Notes: a model not told the origin generated them from the letters alone. 64,000 nt of DNA from Paenibacillus sp. N3.4 (GCF_008017805.1 NZ_VRTT01000001.1:1-64000); one strand, 5' to 3'. Shown: positions 1 to 9,834, counted from the first letter of the stretch. Translations and numbers: made by a program.

Positions 1-59
1 ATGCATTTTCACAAAGACAAAAAAAGTGTGAACCAAATCAAAGGATGGCAACATTAATA

Positions 60-203
60 TTATTTTGAACTTATAAAACGTTCAATAATGTCAGGGTCTC
101 TTACTTCTTCATGAAGGTACCGTTGAATTTCTACTGCGATTTTATGATACCCTTTTTTTGACGCACTAAGATATCGATACCTCGAGTTTGCCGACAGTAA
201 ATG
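60..203 (-). pseudogene. possible gene remnant, about 47 codons without a start
   Basis: The minus strand is open for about 47 codons between a TGA and a TAA and the translation looks protein-like: it contains GYHKIAVEIQRYLHEE and DPDIIERF near its end. There is no ATG, GTG or TTG start with a ribosome binding site, and the stop before it is close. It may be the tail of a decayed gene or chance. No family is recognised. The rest of the first 239 bases shows nothing else I can support. Confidence 0.2.
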
Positions 204-239
204 TCACCATATAATATAATTCCTAAGGGACCCACATCA

Positions 240-1175
240 TTACTTCTTTGAATTTGCAGATGTTAAAAATGCCTCAATCTCAGATTTATTCGGAATACCA
301 TCTAGGGCACCTTTTCGTGTAATTTTAATTGCTGCAGCAGCAGAAGCAAATCGCAGAGTCTCTTCTGAAATATCCGTTGAACCTGTCGTTGCAGCCAATA
401 CGCCTATGAACGTATCTCCAGCTGCCGTCGTATCAACGACTTGTACGTCGAAGGATGGGACATGTTTAACATTAAAATTACTATCGCTAAACAATGCTCC
501 TTTACTTCCTAACGTCAGCACGACTTTCCCTACTCCTCCATCTATTAATTTTACAGAAGCTTGAATTGCTTGGTATTCGTTAGTGACGGGAATGCCAGTT
601 AAAGACTCGGCTTCAGTTTCATTGAGAATTAACACATCAATCAAATGAAGGATATCTAACGGTATTTGTAAGGCTGGGGCAGGATTAAAGTAAACACTGA
701 TGCCTCGTTTATGGGACTCTTCCATCACATATCTCGTAGTATCCCAATTTATTTCATTTTGTAGCATCACAATATCAGCATTTTCAAACGCCTCAAGAGA
801 ATCTTGTATATCATTTACTGTTAATAACCCGTTGGCTCCCTCTGAAAGAATAATATGATTTTCTCCTGACGCATCTACTGTAATTGATGCTAATCCCGAA
901 TTTCCATTTTTATGAATAACAAAATCTGAATGGACACCCATTCCACGAATAGCAGACAATAACTGTGAGGCGAATGGGTCATTGCCAACAGCTCCAATAA
1001 ACATGACCTGAGCTCCAGCTAGAGCAGCTGCTACAGCCTGATTTGCTCCCTTTCCTCCAGGATTGTAGTCCGTCTTTATACTTTTAATCGTTTCACCAGG
1101 GAGAGGATGTTTCAATACATGATTCACTACATCCATATTAATACTTCCGATTACAAGAATTTTTACCACAGGCAT
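240..1175 (-). CDS. rbsK: ribokinase (PfkB family)
   Basis: Predicted cytoplasmic kinase that phosphorylates ribose (or a related pentose/nucleoside) with ATP. The N-terminal GSINMDVV strand, the GGKGANQAVAAALAG sugar-binding motif near residues 40-54, NETE near 185 and the C-terminal DTTAAGD motif with the catalytic Asp near 254 are all visible; length (about 311 aa) is normal. DTTAAGD replaces the more usual DTTGAGD. The start is uncertain: an ATG lies only 3 bases after GAGG, a GTG two codons later is better spaced. It is the last gene of an ABC transporter operon and follows an ADP-ribosylglycohydrolase homologue by 30 bases, so its substrate is probably ribose released from a glycoside. 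Confidence 0.9.
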   Translation of the reverse strand: MPVVKILVIGSINMDVVNHVLKHPLPGETIKSIKTDYNPGGKGANQAVAAALAGAQVMFIGAVGNDPFASQLLSAIRGMGVHSDFVIHKNGNSGLASITVDASGENHIILSEGANGLLTVNDIQDSLEAFENADIVMLQNEINWDTTRYVMEESHKRGISVYFNPAPALQIPLDILHLIDVLILNETEAESLTGIPVTNEYQAIQASVKLIDGGVGKVVLTLGSKGALFSDSNFNVKHVPSFDVQVVDTTAAGDTFIGVLAATTGSTDISEETLRFASAAAAIKITRKGALDGIPNKSEIEAFLTSANSKK

Positions 1176-1205
1176 ATACCTCACTTATTTTTTATAAATT
1201 CAAAT

Positions 1206-2606
1206 TCAAAGGCAGAAATCCATGTTCTCGTTCACATAGAGTTCGCTGGGTTGAACCCGATGTTGGCCGATGTGCAGCAGCTCTGGCAAACGCCCCATCC
1301 GCTCAGCCAAACGAGAAAGCTTTTGCTCATTAAAATAAGATAAACCCGTATAAATTCGGTCCTGGAATGGCTCAAGCCATCTTGTTTCCAAGCTGTCAGA
1401 ACCGAAATAAACCCCGAGCAGAGAACCGGCTGTTGCCCCAAAGCTGTCCGTATCGTTGCCTTGCATCACCTGCTTGCATATCCCATCTCCGACATTTTCA
1501 GCAAATCGAAATGTATTCATTAAGGTGCCTATTTCCTGATAAACCTGACAATGGCAATAATTCGCATACTTATGGTTAATGCTTTGATAGGCTGCCAGCC
1601 AGTTGTCTGCATTCGCGACCATCTGCAGGCAATCCTGAGTAATCTCGTAGAATCGGCTCCGTCTAGGTACGAATTGCAGTGCAGTACGGATTATTTCTAT
1701 CGGATCGCGCAGCACCTGCGCGACAGCAATCGCAGCAGCAATGAACATCGTGGCGTAGATACCGGTCCGGCGGTGTGTAAAGCTTGCATCCCGCCAAGCC
1801 AGCTCAGCAGCAAGAGCTGGTTGACCAGGACAGGCATAGCCGTAAGCGTCTGCGCGAATCGCCGCACCGCATAGCTCTGTATCCTGGATCATGAAGTCAG
1901 GCCAGCCCTCGATTTCAGAATGATTAAATATGTCCCTATCATGCTCCAAATAGCTCATCCCCGATCGAAGCAGGATGGCCCTCTCTGGACCCCAAGTTGT
2001 GCTTATCGGAATATGATTAATCCATAAGTCTCTTACATTTCTTTTCGTAAAACCAGTGCCGAATTGCTCTAGCACCATCATTCCCATTAAGGTGTAATTG
2101 ATATCGTCGTCAGGCGCCACGTAATTCATTCGCCCCCGGGTGGTCTCATACCAAGACCAATGACGTCGATCCAATGCATGGAGGATTTCACCAGAAATGT
2201 AATCGTTCAGTGGCCATTCCCCTACGGAAGTTAGCGCTTGACGCAATTCCGACAGGCTGGGGTTTACCTCAACTGGTTTGCCCAACATGGAGCCGCAGAC
2301 TGAAGCGAGGAATGCCGCCTCTACACGCTTGGAGCTGTCCTTCAGATTCAGGATTCCGACCTGTCCGAGAGGTCGAGCCGGATCGCATTCCCTCCATATC
2401 TCTTCTAAATCATTGGGTTCATAGTAAGACCAATTGTCCCTCATTGGAATAGCAGCCAAGCTGTGAGCGAATTCCACATAGGCATCATAGCTTGCGGGAA
2501 GCTGTTCCAGCTTGGCTAAGTAACCGGAGGTTTGATGCCCCTGCTCGAATTTATTGCGCAGAATCCCCTCCAATTGGCGTTTAAGAAATGTAAGTGATGG
2601 TAGCAT
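1206..2606 (-). CDS. ADP-ribosylglycohydrolase family protein
   Basis: Cytoplasmic hydrolase of the DraG/ARH fold, 466 aa. Seen: a front metal site region (AAFLASVCGSMLGKPVEV near 95-112), PDDDINYT near 165 and the C-terminal GNDTDSFGATAGSLLG near 380, which together carry the Asp/Thr ligands for two Mg ions in this family. The first 90 residues lie outside the core and are unassigned. The ATG follows AAGGGG with good spacing. Position between two sugar-type permease genes and ribokinase argues for a metabolic role: cleaving an N- or O-ribosyl bond of an imported compound so that ribokinase can use the ribose. Reversal of protein ADP-ribosylation is possible but fits the context less well. 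Confidence 0.82.
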   Translation of the reverse strand: MLPSLTFLKRQLEGILRNKFEQGHQTSGYLAKLEQLPASYDAYVEFAHSLAAIPMRDNWSYYEPNDLEEIWRECDPARPLGQVGILNLKDSSKRVEAAFLASVCGSMLGKPVEVNPSLSELRQALTSVGEWPLNDYISGEILHALDRRHWSWYETTRGRMNYVAPDDDINYTLMGMMVLEQFGTGFTKRNVRDLWINHIPISTTWGPERAILLRSGMSYLEHDRDIFNHSEIEGWPDFMIQDTELCGAAIRADAYGYACPGQPALAAELAWRDASFTHRRTGIYATMFIAAAIAVAQVLRDPIEIIRTALQFVPRRSRFYEITQDCLQMVANADNWLAAYQSINHKYANYCHCQVYQEIGTLMNTFRFAENVGDGICKQVMQGNDTDSFGATAGSLLGVYFGSDSLETRWLEPFQDRIYTGLSYFNEQKLSRLAERMGRLPELLHIGQHRVQPSELYVNENMDFCL

Positions 2607-2626
2607 GCTGTATCCCCTTAATTTGA

Positions 2627-3511
2627 TTATTCTTTAACAGATCCTAACGTAATCCCATGAATAAAAAATCTTTGCAAAAACGGATAAATGACTAAAACGG
2701 GAATCATCGCAATGAAGATTTTGGCTGCGTTCAATGTCTGATTGGAAAGCTCGCTCATCTTTTGAATTTGTTCTGCAGTCATGGTTTGTGCATCAATGAT
2801 AACGACCAATTGTTGAATGTAGGTTTGCAGCGGATAATGATCGGCACTGGACATCAGCACAAGACCGTTAAAAAACTCATTCCAATGATAGACTATGCTG
2901 AATAAAGTAACCGTAGCAAGCACCGGAACAGCCAGTGGAACATAAATCTTAACGAGCATATACCATGGACCCGCTCCATCCACTAACGCCGCCTCTTCTA
3001 ACTCCTTAGGCAGATTGCGAAAATAGTTAATAACGAGAATAACACTAAAAACCGGAACACTGTTACCCAACACAAGTGCCCAAATATTATTAATTAATCC
3101 GAATGATTTAACAGTTTGATACCAAGGGATCAAGCCGCCGTTAAATAGCATAGTAAAAACCAAAATCCACATGAGTACATTACGAAAAGGCAAATCTTTC
3201 GCATTTTTGGATAACGGATAGCCCATGAGAATGATGATTACAAAATTAAGAGTGGATCCTAATACGACACGCTGTATGGAAACCCAAAAAGAATTAAAAA
3301 ATTTGCTGTCACCCATAATTTCTTTATATGAACTAAAATTAAACCCCACCGGCCATAATCCAACCCGACCCGAGGAAGCTGCTGCATTCTCACTTAACGA
3401 GATCACAAGCGTGTACCATAAAGGAAGTACACACAAAAGCGCAATACCAACCAGAAGCACGACAAGCAAAACATCAAATGCTTTGGAGCCAAATGTTTTT
3501 TCTATAACCAT
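2627..3511 (-). CDS. carbohydrate ABC transporter permease, YtcP/LplC type (system A)
   Basis: Inner-membrane subunit of a sugar-type ABC importer, 294 aa with about six hydrophobic segments. The cytoplasmic EAA loop that touches the ATPase is seen as EEAALVDGAGPWYMLVKIYVPLAVP near 190-214, and the C-terminus FFIHGITLGSVKE is typical of this subfamily. The ATG has AGGAGC 6 bases upstream. It lies 57 bases after the partner permease. No ATPase gene is present in the operon, as usual for Paenibacillus systems that share one MsmX-like ATPase. Confidence 0.9.
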   Translation of the reverse strand: MVIEKTFGSKAFDVLLVVLLVGIALLCVLPLWYTLVISLSENAAASSGRVGLWPVGFNFSSYKEIMGDSKFFNSFWVSIQRVVLGSTLNFVIIILMGYPLSKNAKDLPFRNVLMWILVFTMLFNGGLIPWYQTVKSFGLINNIWALVLGNSVPVFSVILVINYFRNLPKELEEAALVDGAGPWYMLVKIYVPLAVPVLATVTLFSIVYHWNEFFNGLVLMSSADHYPLQTYIQQLVVIIDAQTMTAEQIQKMSELSNQTLNAAKIFIAMIPVLVIYPFLQRFFIHGITLGSVKE

Positions 3512-3568
3512 AGTAATGCTCCTTTATTTTAAACATGGATTCGAAAAGTAACCGCCACAAGGTTACTA

Positions 3569-4477
3569 TTAAAAAATACGATAATTTGCAAATTTAGCAG
3601 CCAAGAAATAGGACGTTGTGATCAAAGTAAAACTGATAACAGATTTTAACAGTCCGACGGCCGTTGCCAAGCCATACTGTAAATTCAATAAACCGGTTCG
3701 ATATACCCAGGTGTCAATAATATCACCGCTTGAATAAACAAGAGGATTATAAAGGTTAAATATTTGATCGAATCCAGCATTTAAGACATTGCCAAGACTA
3801 AGTACAGAGAGCAAAATAACCGTTGTAATAATTCCGGGTAGCGTGACATTTAGCAATTGTTGCAAACGCGACGCACCGTCAATCGCAGCCGCTTCATATA
3901 AAGAGGGATTGATGCCCGTCAAAGCCGCCAAAAAAATAATCGTGTTAAATCCAAACTCCTTCCAAACATCGCTTCCAACAACAATGAAGGGAAACAAATC
4001 TGCTCTGGCAAAAAAAACAGTAGGACTTATACCAAACACAGACAAAATCCCGTTAACCGGTCCTTTGTAAGAAAAGATATCCAAAAGAATACCCGAAAGA
4101 ATAACCCAAGATAAAAAATGGGGCAAATAAACAATCGTCTGAATCCATCTCTTTAAAATGGTCACACGTAATTCATTCAACAACAGAGCAAAGGTAAGCG
4201 GTACGATCATATTCGCGATAATTTTCATTACAGCAATAAAAATTGTGTTAAAAAAAATCGTCTTACTATCATTAAGCGTAAACATATACTTGAAATTTTC
4301 CAAACCAACCCACTCGGAGTGAAACATGCCTAAGCCAGGATTAAAGTCCTGAAAAGCAATAACGATCCCGAACATAGGAACGATACTGAATAGAGTCAAC
4401 CAAATAAATCCAGGGAGGAGCATGAGATAGTAATGCTTGGCATAACCCTTAGTTATCATTCTGTAAATCACTTCCAT
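3569..4477 (-). CDS. ABC transporter permease, LplB type (system A)
   Basis: Partner membrane subunit of system A, 302 aa. Visible are a hydrophobic first helix (YYLMLLPGFIWLTLFSIVP), the IAFQDFNP region, and the EAA loop LYEAAAIDGASRLQQLLNVTLP near 200-220. The chosen ATG has a poor ribosome binding site; an in-frame ATG six codons later is an alternative. The gene is separated from the upstream binding-protein gene by a stem-loop, which fits unequal expression of the two. It forms a heterodimer with the YtcP-type subunit encoded next. Confidence 0.88.
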   Translation of the reverse strand: MEVIYRMITKGYAKHYYLMLLPGFIWLTLFSIVPMFGIVIAFQDFNPGLGMFHSEWVGLENFKYMFTLNDSKTIFFNTIFIAVMKIIANMIVPLTFALLLNELRVTILKRWIQTIVYLPHFLSWVILSGILLDIFSYKGPVNGILSVFGISPTVFFARADLFPFIVVGSDVWKEFGFNTIIFLAALTGINPSLYEAAAIDGASRLQQLLNVTLPGIITTVILLSVLSLGNVLNAGFDQIFNLYNPLVYSSGDIIDTWVYRTGLLNLQYGLATAVGLLKSVISFTLITTSYFLAAKFANYRIF

Positions 4478-4493
4478 TCTCGCTTGATTAGAG

Positions 4494-4521
4494 AAAGGCG
4501 TCAGATTTCACCGACGCCTTT
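4494..4521 (-). terminator. intercistronic stem-loop between binding protein and permease genes
   Basis: Perfect 9-bp stem AAAGGCGTC / GACGCCTTT with a 10-base loop lies in the 52-base gap after the system A binding-protein gene. On the minus strand it is followed by CTCTAATC, not a clean U tract, so it is more likely a leaky terminator or an mRNA 3' end stabiliser that keeps binding-protein transcript in excess over permease transcript. Confidence 0.6.
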
Positions 4522-4529
4522 AGGGACTT

Positions 4530-6224
4530 TTACGGTTTTGCGACTTCGTTTATTTCTGCAAGAATTTGGTCTCCGCCTTGCTTCTTCCAATCTAGTACAA
4601 ACTGATCGAAGGAATCTAAAGGGGCGGCACCCATTATAATTTTGAGAAATGTTTCCTTTTCCAATTTATCCAATGAAGCCCATCTACTTTCCATGGTCTT
4701 GGTCTGCGAATAGGTGACGCTGTATGTTTTTTTATAAGGCTTTTGCAATGGAGATATGCCGACGAATGTAGAATACATTCGTTTCCATACCCCCAAATCC
4801 GCATTCGGGTTCCAATACTGGATATCATAATTGTCGTAAGGCTCCAATTTAACTTTTTTTACGTTTTCAGCGTCAGTTTTTAATAGGTTATATCCGGGAA
4901 GATTTAAGTCTTCCGGTTTTTTGGTGCCCGCTAAAACCTCTTTCAACATTTTATAGGTAACGTCCATTACATCCATCGAGGCAAAGACCAGACGTAATGG
5001 ATAATTGCCAATCGCAACATTCACATCGAATTTCGATTCATCTCGATACAAGAGATTTTGCATTTGAATCGCCGCTTCAGGATGCTCATATCCCTTCCGA
5101 ACAACGAGATATTGGTTCGATGGGTTACCCATATGCGGAGTAAATTCGCCATTCACATCAAGAGGCGCGGTATAGGCCTGCCAGTTTGCCTTCGGATTAT
5201 TCTTGATCGCATCCGCTAACGGACCATACCCACCTGACCACCATACACCAAAATAGATGCCCGCGGTTCCATTCTTGATTGTTTCCTGTGCATCCTTGCG
5301 AATGCTCACTTCCTTATCGATTAAACCTTTGGTATAGAAATCACGCAGCTTGGAAAGCGCTTGTTTCGTTTCAGGCTGAATGGAACCGTACGTTGCTTTA
5401 CCATTAGAGCCCTTTAGCCAATATCCCGGATAAGAATGGAATGAAGCAAAGATGGGGTCAAACCCATAGTTGTTGCTATTCGGATTAATAAAATCCGCAT
5501 TGAGCTTACCGCCTAGTTGCGGACCTGCAATACCGATTGTGTCTGCCTTCCCATTACCGTCGGGATCCTGCTCGACGAAGGCTTTTGCCACTTTTTCCAA
5601 CTCATCCATCGTCTTTGGAGGCTGTAGGCCTAGCTTATCTAACCAATCCTTGCGAATCCACATGTAATGTACCATATCTGATTCCGGTGTTACATTTGGC
5701 AAGGCATACATTTTCCCATCAACTGTGACTGATTTGAGTGCAAGCCCATTCGTTGTTTCAATAATGCCTTTAATGGTTGGCGAAGCATATTTATTATAAA
5801 CATCGGTTAAATCCTCAAGCTGACCGCTTTTTACCATTTGTCTAAACTGCGTCTCCTTCACAACTAACGCATCAGGCAAGTCGTTACTGGCAATGGATAA
5901 ATTCACCTTCTGTTCGTAATCTTTTCCTGCAGCGGCCTGCCAAACAATCTTCGTATCAATGTTCAAGTTTTCTTTAACATAACGGGTATACTGGTTATTC
6001 TCGGGAGAATCCCCGGCTGGTAAGCTTTTATCCGAAGCATCAACTTCTTTTCCAATTTTAAGCGTGATTGGTTTCTCGGATTTCCCAAATGGGTCCGCAG
6101 CTTTTTGCACTGCCGCCGTTGAAGAAATCGGTGATTCTTTGGAAGAGTTTGATTGACTACATGCGGTTAATACAATTATCATTCCTGCAAGTAAAATCTG
6201 AATACCTTTTTTAGACTTGCTCAT
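4530..6224 (-). CDS. extracellular solute-binding lipoprotein (system A, LplA-like)
   Basis: Substrate receptor of system A, about 564 aa, anchored outside the membrane. The start is set at the ATG preceded by AAGGGGC (codon 13 of the longest frame); it begins MSKSKKGIQ, followed by a hydrophobic stretch and the lipobox LTAC with Cys for lipid attachment. The body is a long family 1 type binding protein with PDALVVKET and YALPNVTP motifs characteristic of LplA-like proteins. The ligand cannot be read from sequence; ribokinase and the ADP-ribosylglycohydrolase homologue in the same run of genes point to a ribosyl compound. Confidence 0.9.
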   Translation of the reverse strand: MSKSKKGIQILLAGMIIVLTACSQSNSSKESPISSTAAVQKAADPFGKSEKPITLKIGKEVDASDKSLPAGDSPENNQYTRYVKENLNIDTKIVWQAAAGKDYEQKVNLSIASNDLPDALVVKETQFRQMVKSGQLEDLTDVYNKYASPTIKGIIETTNGLALKSVTVDGKMYALPNVTPESDMVHYMWIRKDWLDKLGLQPPKTMDELEKVAKAFVEQDPDGNGKADTIGIAGPQLGGKLNADFINPNSNNYGFDPIFASFHSYPGYWLKGSNGKATYGSIQPETKQALSKLRDFYTKGLIDKEVSIRKDAQETIKNGTAGIYFGVWWSGGYGPLADAIKNNPKANWQAYTAPLDVNGEFTPHMGNPSNQYLVVRKGYEHPEAAIQMQNLLYRDESKFDVNVAIGNYPLRLVFASMDVMDVTYKMLKEVLAGTKKPEDLNLPGYNLLKTDAENVKKVKLEPYDNYDIQYWNPNADLGVWKRMYSTFVGISPLQKPYKKTYSVTYSQTKTMESRWASLDKLEKETFLKIIMGAAPLDSFDQFVLDWKKQGGDQILAEINEVAKP

Positions 6225-6382
6225 TCGTGCCCCTTCTTTCTCTTTTAAATTAGTCCACATCTAAAGGGTATCACACAAAGGCCTCTAGCTAGGATAGGCG
6301 ACGGTTGCATGTTTAGAGAGCCAAATGACCGACGATTAGCAAGGCTTTGCGACTCTTTATTCAGCTATCAGCTTTTGCCCCC

Positions 6383-7795
6383 CTATTTATCGGACATATC
6401 TCTACCTGTACCCTGTGTTTGCCGATATTTGCTCGGAAGCATGTCCGTTTGCTCACGAAAGGTGCGGCTAAAATACTTTTCATCCATATAACCAACGTTT
6501 TCTGCAATCCAAAGTATTGTTTTGTTGGTATAGAGCAGAAACACCTTTGCTTTTTCGATACGAACCTGACGTAAATAGTCACTAAAATTCATACCAACAA
6601 TTTCTTTAAAGCATTGACTGAAGTAGCTTCGACTCATATTGACTCTTTTAGCAATGTTTACCGCTGTAATCTGTTGATTCATCTCTTCATGAGCTATATA
6701 CACAGCTTTAACAATACTTTCCATAACCTCTTGCGAAAAGGTAGGTTTATCCATAGCGTTACGGATCATATTCCGTGTGTTTATACACCATTCATCAACT
6801 TGATACCAGAAATCAAATGAATCCAGCAGTTGAATTTTCACTAAGCTCACAGGATAAAATAAAAGATTCCATCTATCGATTAACGCATACAGCAACCCGA
6901 AAAGCTTCGCCTGAGGTAACCGCATCATCTTTAAAGCATCGATATGATGCTTAAATAAGCTGTCCTGATAAATCCATTCGTAAGACGACCATTGCTCTCT
7001 CAGATGATTTATACTTTCTTCAGACTGTACTTGCCTGAGACAGTCCCATTCTTGCAACAAAATCGACCCCAAACTAGAATGTAAATCATAATCGTAAAAG
7101 AAATCCTTTTCTCTATATTCTCTTAACCGACGATGTACATCTTTATGGGGCCTGCCGTAGAGACCGATCAGATTTATTAGCGCCCACCCCGATTTAGTGC
7201 TGACCTCCTGTGTAAGCCTTTCTAACCATAATTCGCTAGACTGCTCCACTGGTTGTGTCCAAAGCCAAAGGTTAATGTCCACTTCAATCATGAATTGATT
7301 TGCGTTTTCACACCACTCCTCTACCCAATAATCTCCAACATCATTATTTAATGAGAGCAATGCATAGCCTCGATCACTTGTATAAATCTCATTTAGATTT
7401 GTAGCTCGTTTTTGTTCTTGCGCAATCCGGTTGTAGATTCTTTCAAGCACTTCCTCAAAGCGCTCCTTTTCAAGCTGTACCTTAGCAATGTAATCTATCG
7501 CGCCTAGTCTAAGCGCCTCTTGGATGTATTCAAAATCCTGATGGAGCGTCAATACAACAATATAGATATGAGTGAACTCTTTACGGACCCTCTTTATTAA
7601 TTCAATGCCTGACATTACAGGCATTGCCAGGTCAGTAAGCAGTAAATCAACAGTATTAGATTCTAAAAATTCCAATGCCTTTTCGCCATTGCTTGCTTCC
7701 CCGACAACCTCCATATCGAAATTCTGCCATGGCATTGCAGAAATAAGGCCCTTTCGAACTAATTTATCATCATCAACAACCATTACTTTAATCAT
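6383..7795 (-). CDS. response regulator with AraC-type DNA-binding domain (YesN type, system A)
   Basis: Transcription regulator, 470 aa. Residues 1-125 form a receiver: acidic pocket VVDDD near 6-10, phosphorylated Asp55 in TDLAMP, T/L switch region near VVLTLHQ, and a variant KVQL where the usual Lys is followed by PL. A middle region of about 220 aa has no recognised domain. The last 100 residues are two helix-turn-helix units (ITAVNIAKRVNMSRSYFSQCFKE and KTILWIAENVGYMDEKYFSRTFRE). It overlaps the upstream kinase gene by 8 bases, so the two are translated together. It probably activates the transport genes that follow. Confidence 0.93.
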   Translation of the reverse strand: MIKVMVVDDDKLVRKGLISAMPWQNFDMEVVGEASNGEKALEFLESNTVDLLLTDLAMPVMSGIELIKRVRKEFTHIYIVVLTLHQDFEYIQEALRLGAIDYIAKVQLEKERFEEVLERIYNRIAQEQKRATNLNEIYTSDRGYALLSLNNDVGDYWVEEWCENANQFMIEVDINLWLWTQPVEQSSELWLERLTQEVSTKSGWALINLIGLYGRPHKDVHRRLREYREKDFFYDYDLHSSLGSILLQEWDCLRQVQSEESINHLREQWSSYEWIYQDSLFKHHIDALKMMRLPQAKLFGLLYALIDRWNLLFYPVSLVKIQLLDSFDFWYQVDEWCINTRNMIRNAMDKPTFSQEVMESIVKAVYIAHEEMNQQITAVNIAKRVNMSRSYFSQCFKEIVGMNFSDYLRQVRIEKAKVFLLYTNKTILWIAENVGYMDEKYFSRTFREQTDMLPSKYRQTQGTGRDMSDK

Positions 7796-9536
7796 GATTT
7801 GGTTCCAACTCCGATAGGGGCAGGCTTAACAAAATGCTCGTCCCTTTCCCTACGACACTATTAATTTCCAACTTGGCCCGCTCACCATATTGCGAATCAA
7901 TCATACGCTTCACATAGTTCATCCCGATGCCCATACCAACCTTCCTATTTTCAACTTCTGAGTTATTTAATAAATTTTGTATGATCTCTTCTGACATCCC
8001 CGAGCCGTTATCGTGAATCGAAATATTAATCGTTTGTGTTAATTTCACTTCAACTCGGATGAAGCCATCATCGCTTAAGCCATGATAAAGCGAGTTTTCC
8101 ACGAGCGGTTGAAGGATGAACCGCGGAATCGGCATTTTCAATACCTCTTCATCCACATGTATCTGCACATCAAATTGAAAATCATAACGAATCTGCTGCA
8201 AAATAAGGTATTGCCTCAATGCCTCGATTTCCTCTTGCATTGTTGAAGCTTGTCCTAGCTTGCCTAAATTATAATGCAGCAGTTTATTTAAAGATGTTAC
8301 AAGACGATCGATCTCATTCTGCCCGTTCATGACAGCCAGCCAATGCACCGTATCCAACGTATTCATCAAAAAATGAGGATTGATTTGATAAAGCAGTTTC
8401 TCAACTTCAAGATCAACTCTGCGCTTCTCTTTCTGCTCAACTTCCGCGAACAAATCCCAAATTTGTTCTTTCATTTGTCGAAATTGATCCAAGAGGTAAT
8501 CAAACTCTGGTATTCTTGTTTTTGCTATACCAGATTGGATTCGATTTTGCGCCATCAGCTTAATCTCTTTATTGAAGCCGTTCAATGGTCGATACACCAT
8601 TTTCCATAATAGCCAAGCCAAGAACAGACTCATTCCCAAAAAAACTAACGAAAATAGTAGGATTTGAACGAACCATCGATTCATCTCTTTGTTATAATCT
8701 GCTTTCGGAATCACCGAGACAATGCTCCAACCTTGATTACTTTCCTGCCTAAACCAGTAAAACCCATTTTGTGTGCCAGAAGATTTTCCGTTTTCGATGC
8801 CAGGGAATGTCGTATCCATTGCAAATGTATTCGGTAATTCGCTATAGGCAATTCTACCATTATTGTCAAGGAATATATGAGAGTTCTTAACCCCGGTTTG
8901 ATCATTATTGAGGATACTCTGTGTCAAATGGAACCCTGTTTCAATGTAAACATAAACATCATCCCGATTAGGCAGCTCTACTTTTCTTAAAGCAGACAAC
9001 ACATATTGATTATCAAAAGGGTTGTTGCTTACATGTGGACCATAATAGGAAATTCCAGAGTATTGGGCAAGCAATGGCAATTTTTCCGGAGAGAAGCTAT
9101 TCTTGACTCCCGAATTTTCAAGATCATAGGAATGATCATTTTGGAAATAATAGAGGGTTAATCCGATATTAGGATTCGTAAAAGTAATGAGGCTTAATTC
9201 ATCCTTCAGATTGCTTTTCATTTTGACTCGTTCGTATGGTTGACTATCTGTACTCGATAACAATTGATCTAATTTCTTCCCTACACTACCTTCAAATGCA
9301 AGCTGTTGGGATACATGGTTCAAATTGCTGATGGTGCTCTCTAACGAGAGCTCAACTTGCTTTAAATTACTTTGAATGCCGCTTTGAATTTTATTTGTAA
9401 GAATGGAGTAGATCGTATAGTAAGAAATCAGACCTATGCTAATAAACGGAATCAACGAGCTAAATAAGAAGATCATAATAATCCTCTTTTTCAAAGTCAG
9501 GTAATCATAAAGAAATGATTTAAAATTTCTGCTCAT
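7788..9536 (-). CDS. sensor histidine kinase (YesM type, system A)
   Basis: Membrane sensor kinase, 582 aa. Order: transmembrane helix near 18-40, extracellular sensing domain to about 285, second helix near 290-312, HAMP-like linker (VYRPLNGFNKEIKLMA), His-kinase domain with the phosphorylated His in LLYQINPHFLMNTLD, and a HATPase domain with N-box LQPLVENSLYHG and G-box DNGSGM and GMGIGMNYV. It is the first gene of the system A run and partners with the regulator that overlaps it. Its ribosome binding site is weak. The ligand is probably the solute of system A or its loaded binding protein. Confidence 0.93.
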   Translation of the reverse strand: MSRNFKSFLYDYLTLKKRIIMIFLFSSLIPFISIGLISYYTIYSILTNKIQSGIQSNLKQVELSLESTISNLNHVSQQLAFEGSVGKKLDQLLSSTDSQPYERVKMKSNLKDELSLITFTNPNIGLTLYYFQNDHSYDLENSGVKNSFSPEKLPLLAQYSGISYYGPHVSNNPFDNQYVLSALRKVELPNRDDVYVYIETGFHLTQSILNNDQTGVKNSHIFLDNNGRIAYSELPNTFAMDTTFPGIENGKSSGTQNGFYWFRQESNQGWSIVSVIPKADYNKEMNRWFVQILLFSLVFLGMSLFLAWLLWKMVYRPLNGFNKEIKLMAQNRIQSGIAKTRIPEFDYLLDQFRQMKEQIWDLFAEVEQKEKRRVDLEVEKLLYQINPHFLMNTLDTVHWLAVMNGQNEIDRLVTSLNKLLHYNLGKLGQASTMQEEIEALRQYLILQQIRYDFQFDVQIHVDEEVLKMPIPRFILQPLVENSLYHGLSDDGFIRVEVKLTQTINISIHDNGSGMSEEIIQNLLNNSEVENRKVGMGIGMNYVKRMIDSQYGERAKLEINSVVGKGTSILLSLPLSELEPNHD

Positions 9537-9778
9537 ATTGAAAAGTATACAAACACACGCTCCCCAAAATATTATTTTCTGAATCTAGATAAATTGGAAC
9601 ACCCACTGCTTTACCATAGGTTAACCATCTAACAAAAATAACACAGTACCCTCATTTTCAACAATAACAGATTTTCAGATTTCATTTTCTAAACAAGGCA
9701 AGGTATTTCGTAGGTACTTACCTTCCTCTATTGACGACAACCAAGAGAAAATGTAAGAAAGATTCATTAAATAGAAAT

Positions 9779-9808
9779 AATCACCGTGCTTATGAATGCA
9801 CGGTGATT
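9779..9808 (-). terminator. rho-independent terminator after system B binding-protein gene
   Basis: Perfect 11-bp stem AATCACCGTGC / GCACGGTGATT, 8-base loop, 26 bases past the stop codon. The minus strand continues ATTTCTATTTAATG and the plus strand GTTTTTCG, so it could work both ways. It separates system B from the kinase gene of system A. Confidence 0.85.
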
Positions 9809-9834
9809 GTTTTTCGTAGATCATTATTCCAAAC

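Noticed and set aside
1206..2606. ADP-ribosylglycohydrolase as part of a toxin-antitoxin or DNA ADP-ribosylation defence pair
   Set aside because: No ADP-ribosyltransferase gene is nearby; transporter and ribokinase genes are.
6299..6341. Repeats CGACGGTTGCA and CGACGATTAGCA before the system A binding-protein gene as regulator sites
   Set aside because: Only partly similar, 31 bases apart, and not duplicated elsewhere in system A, unlike the clear repeats of system B.
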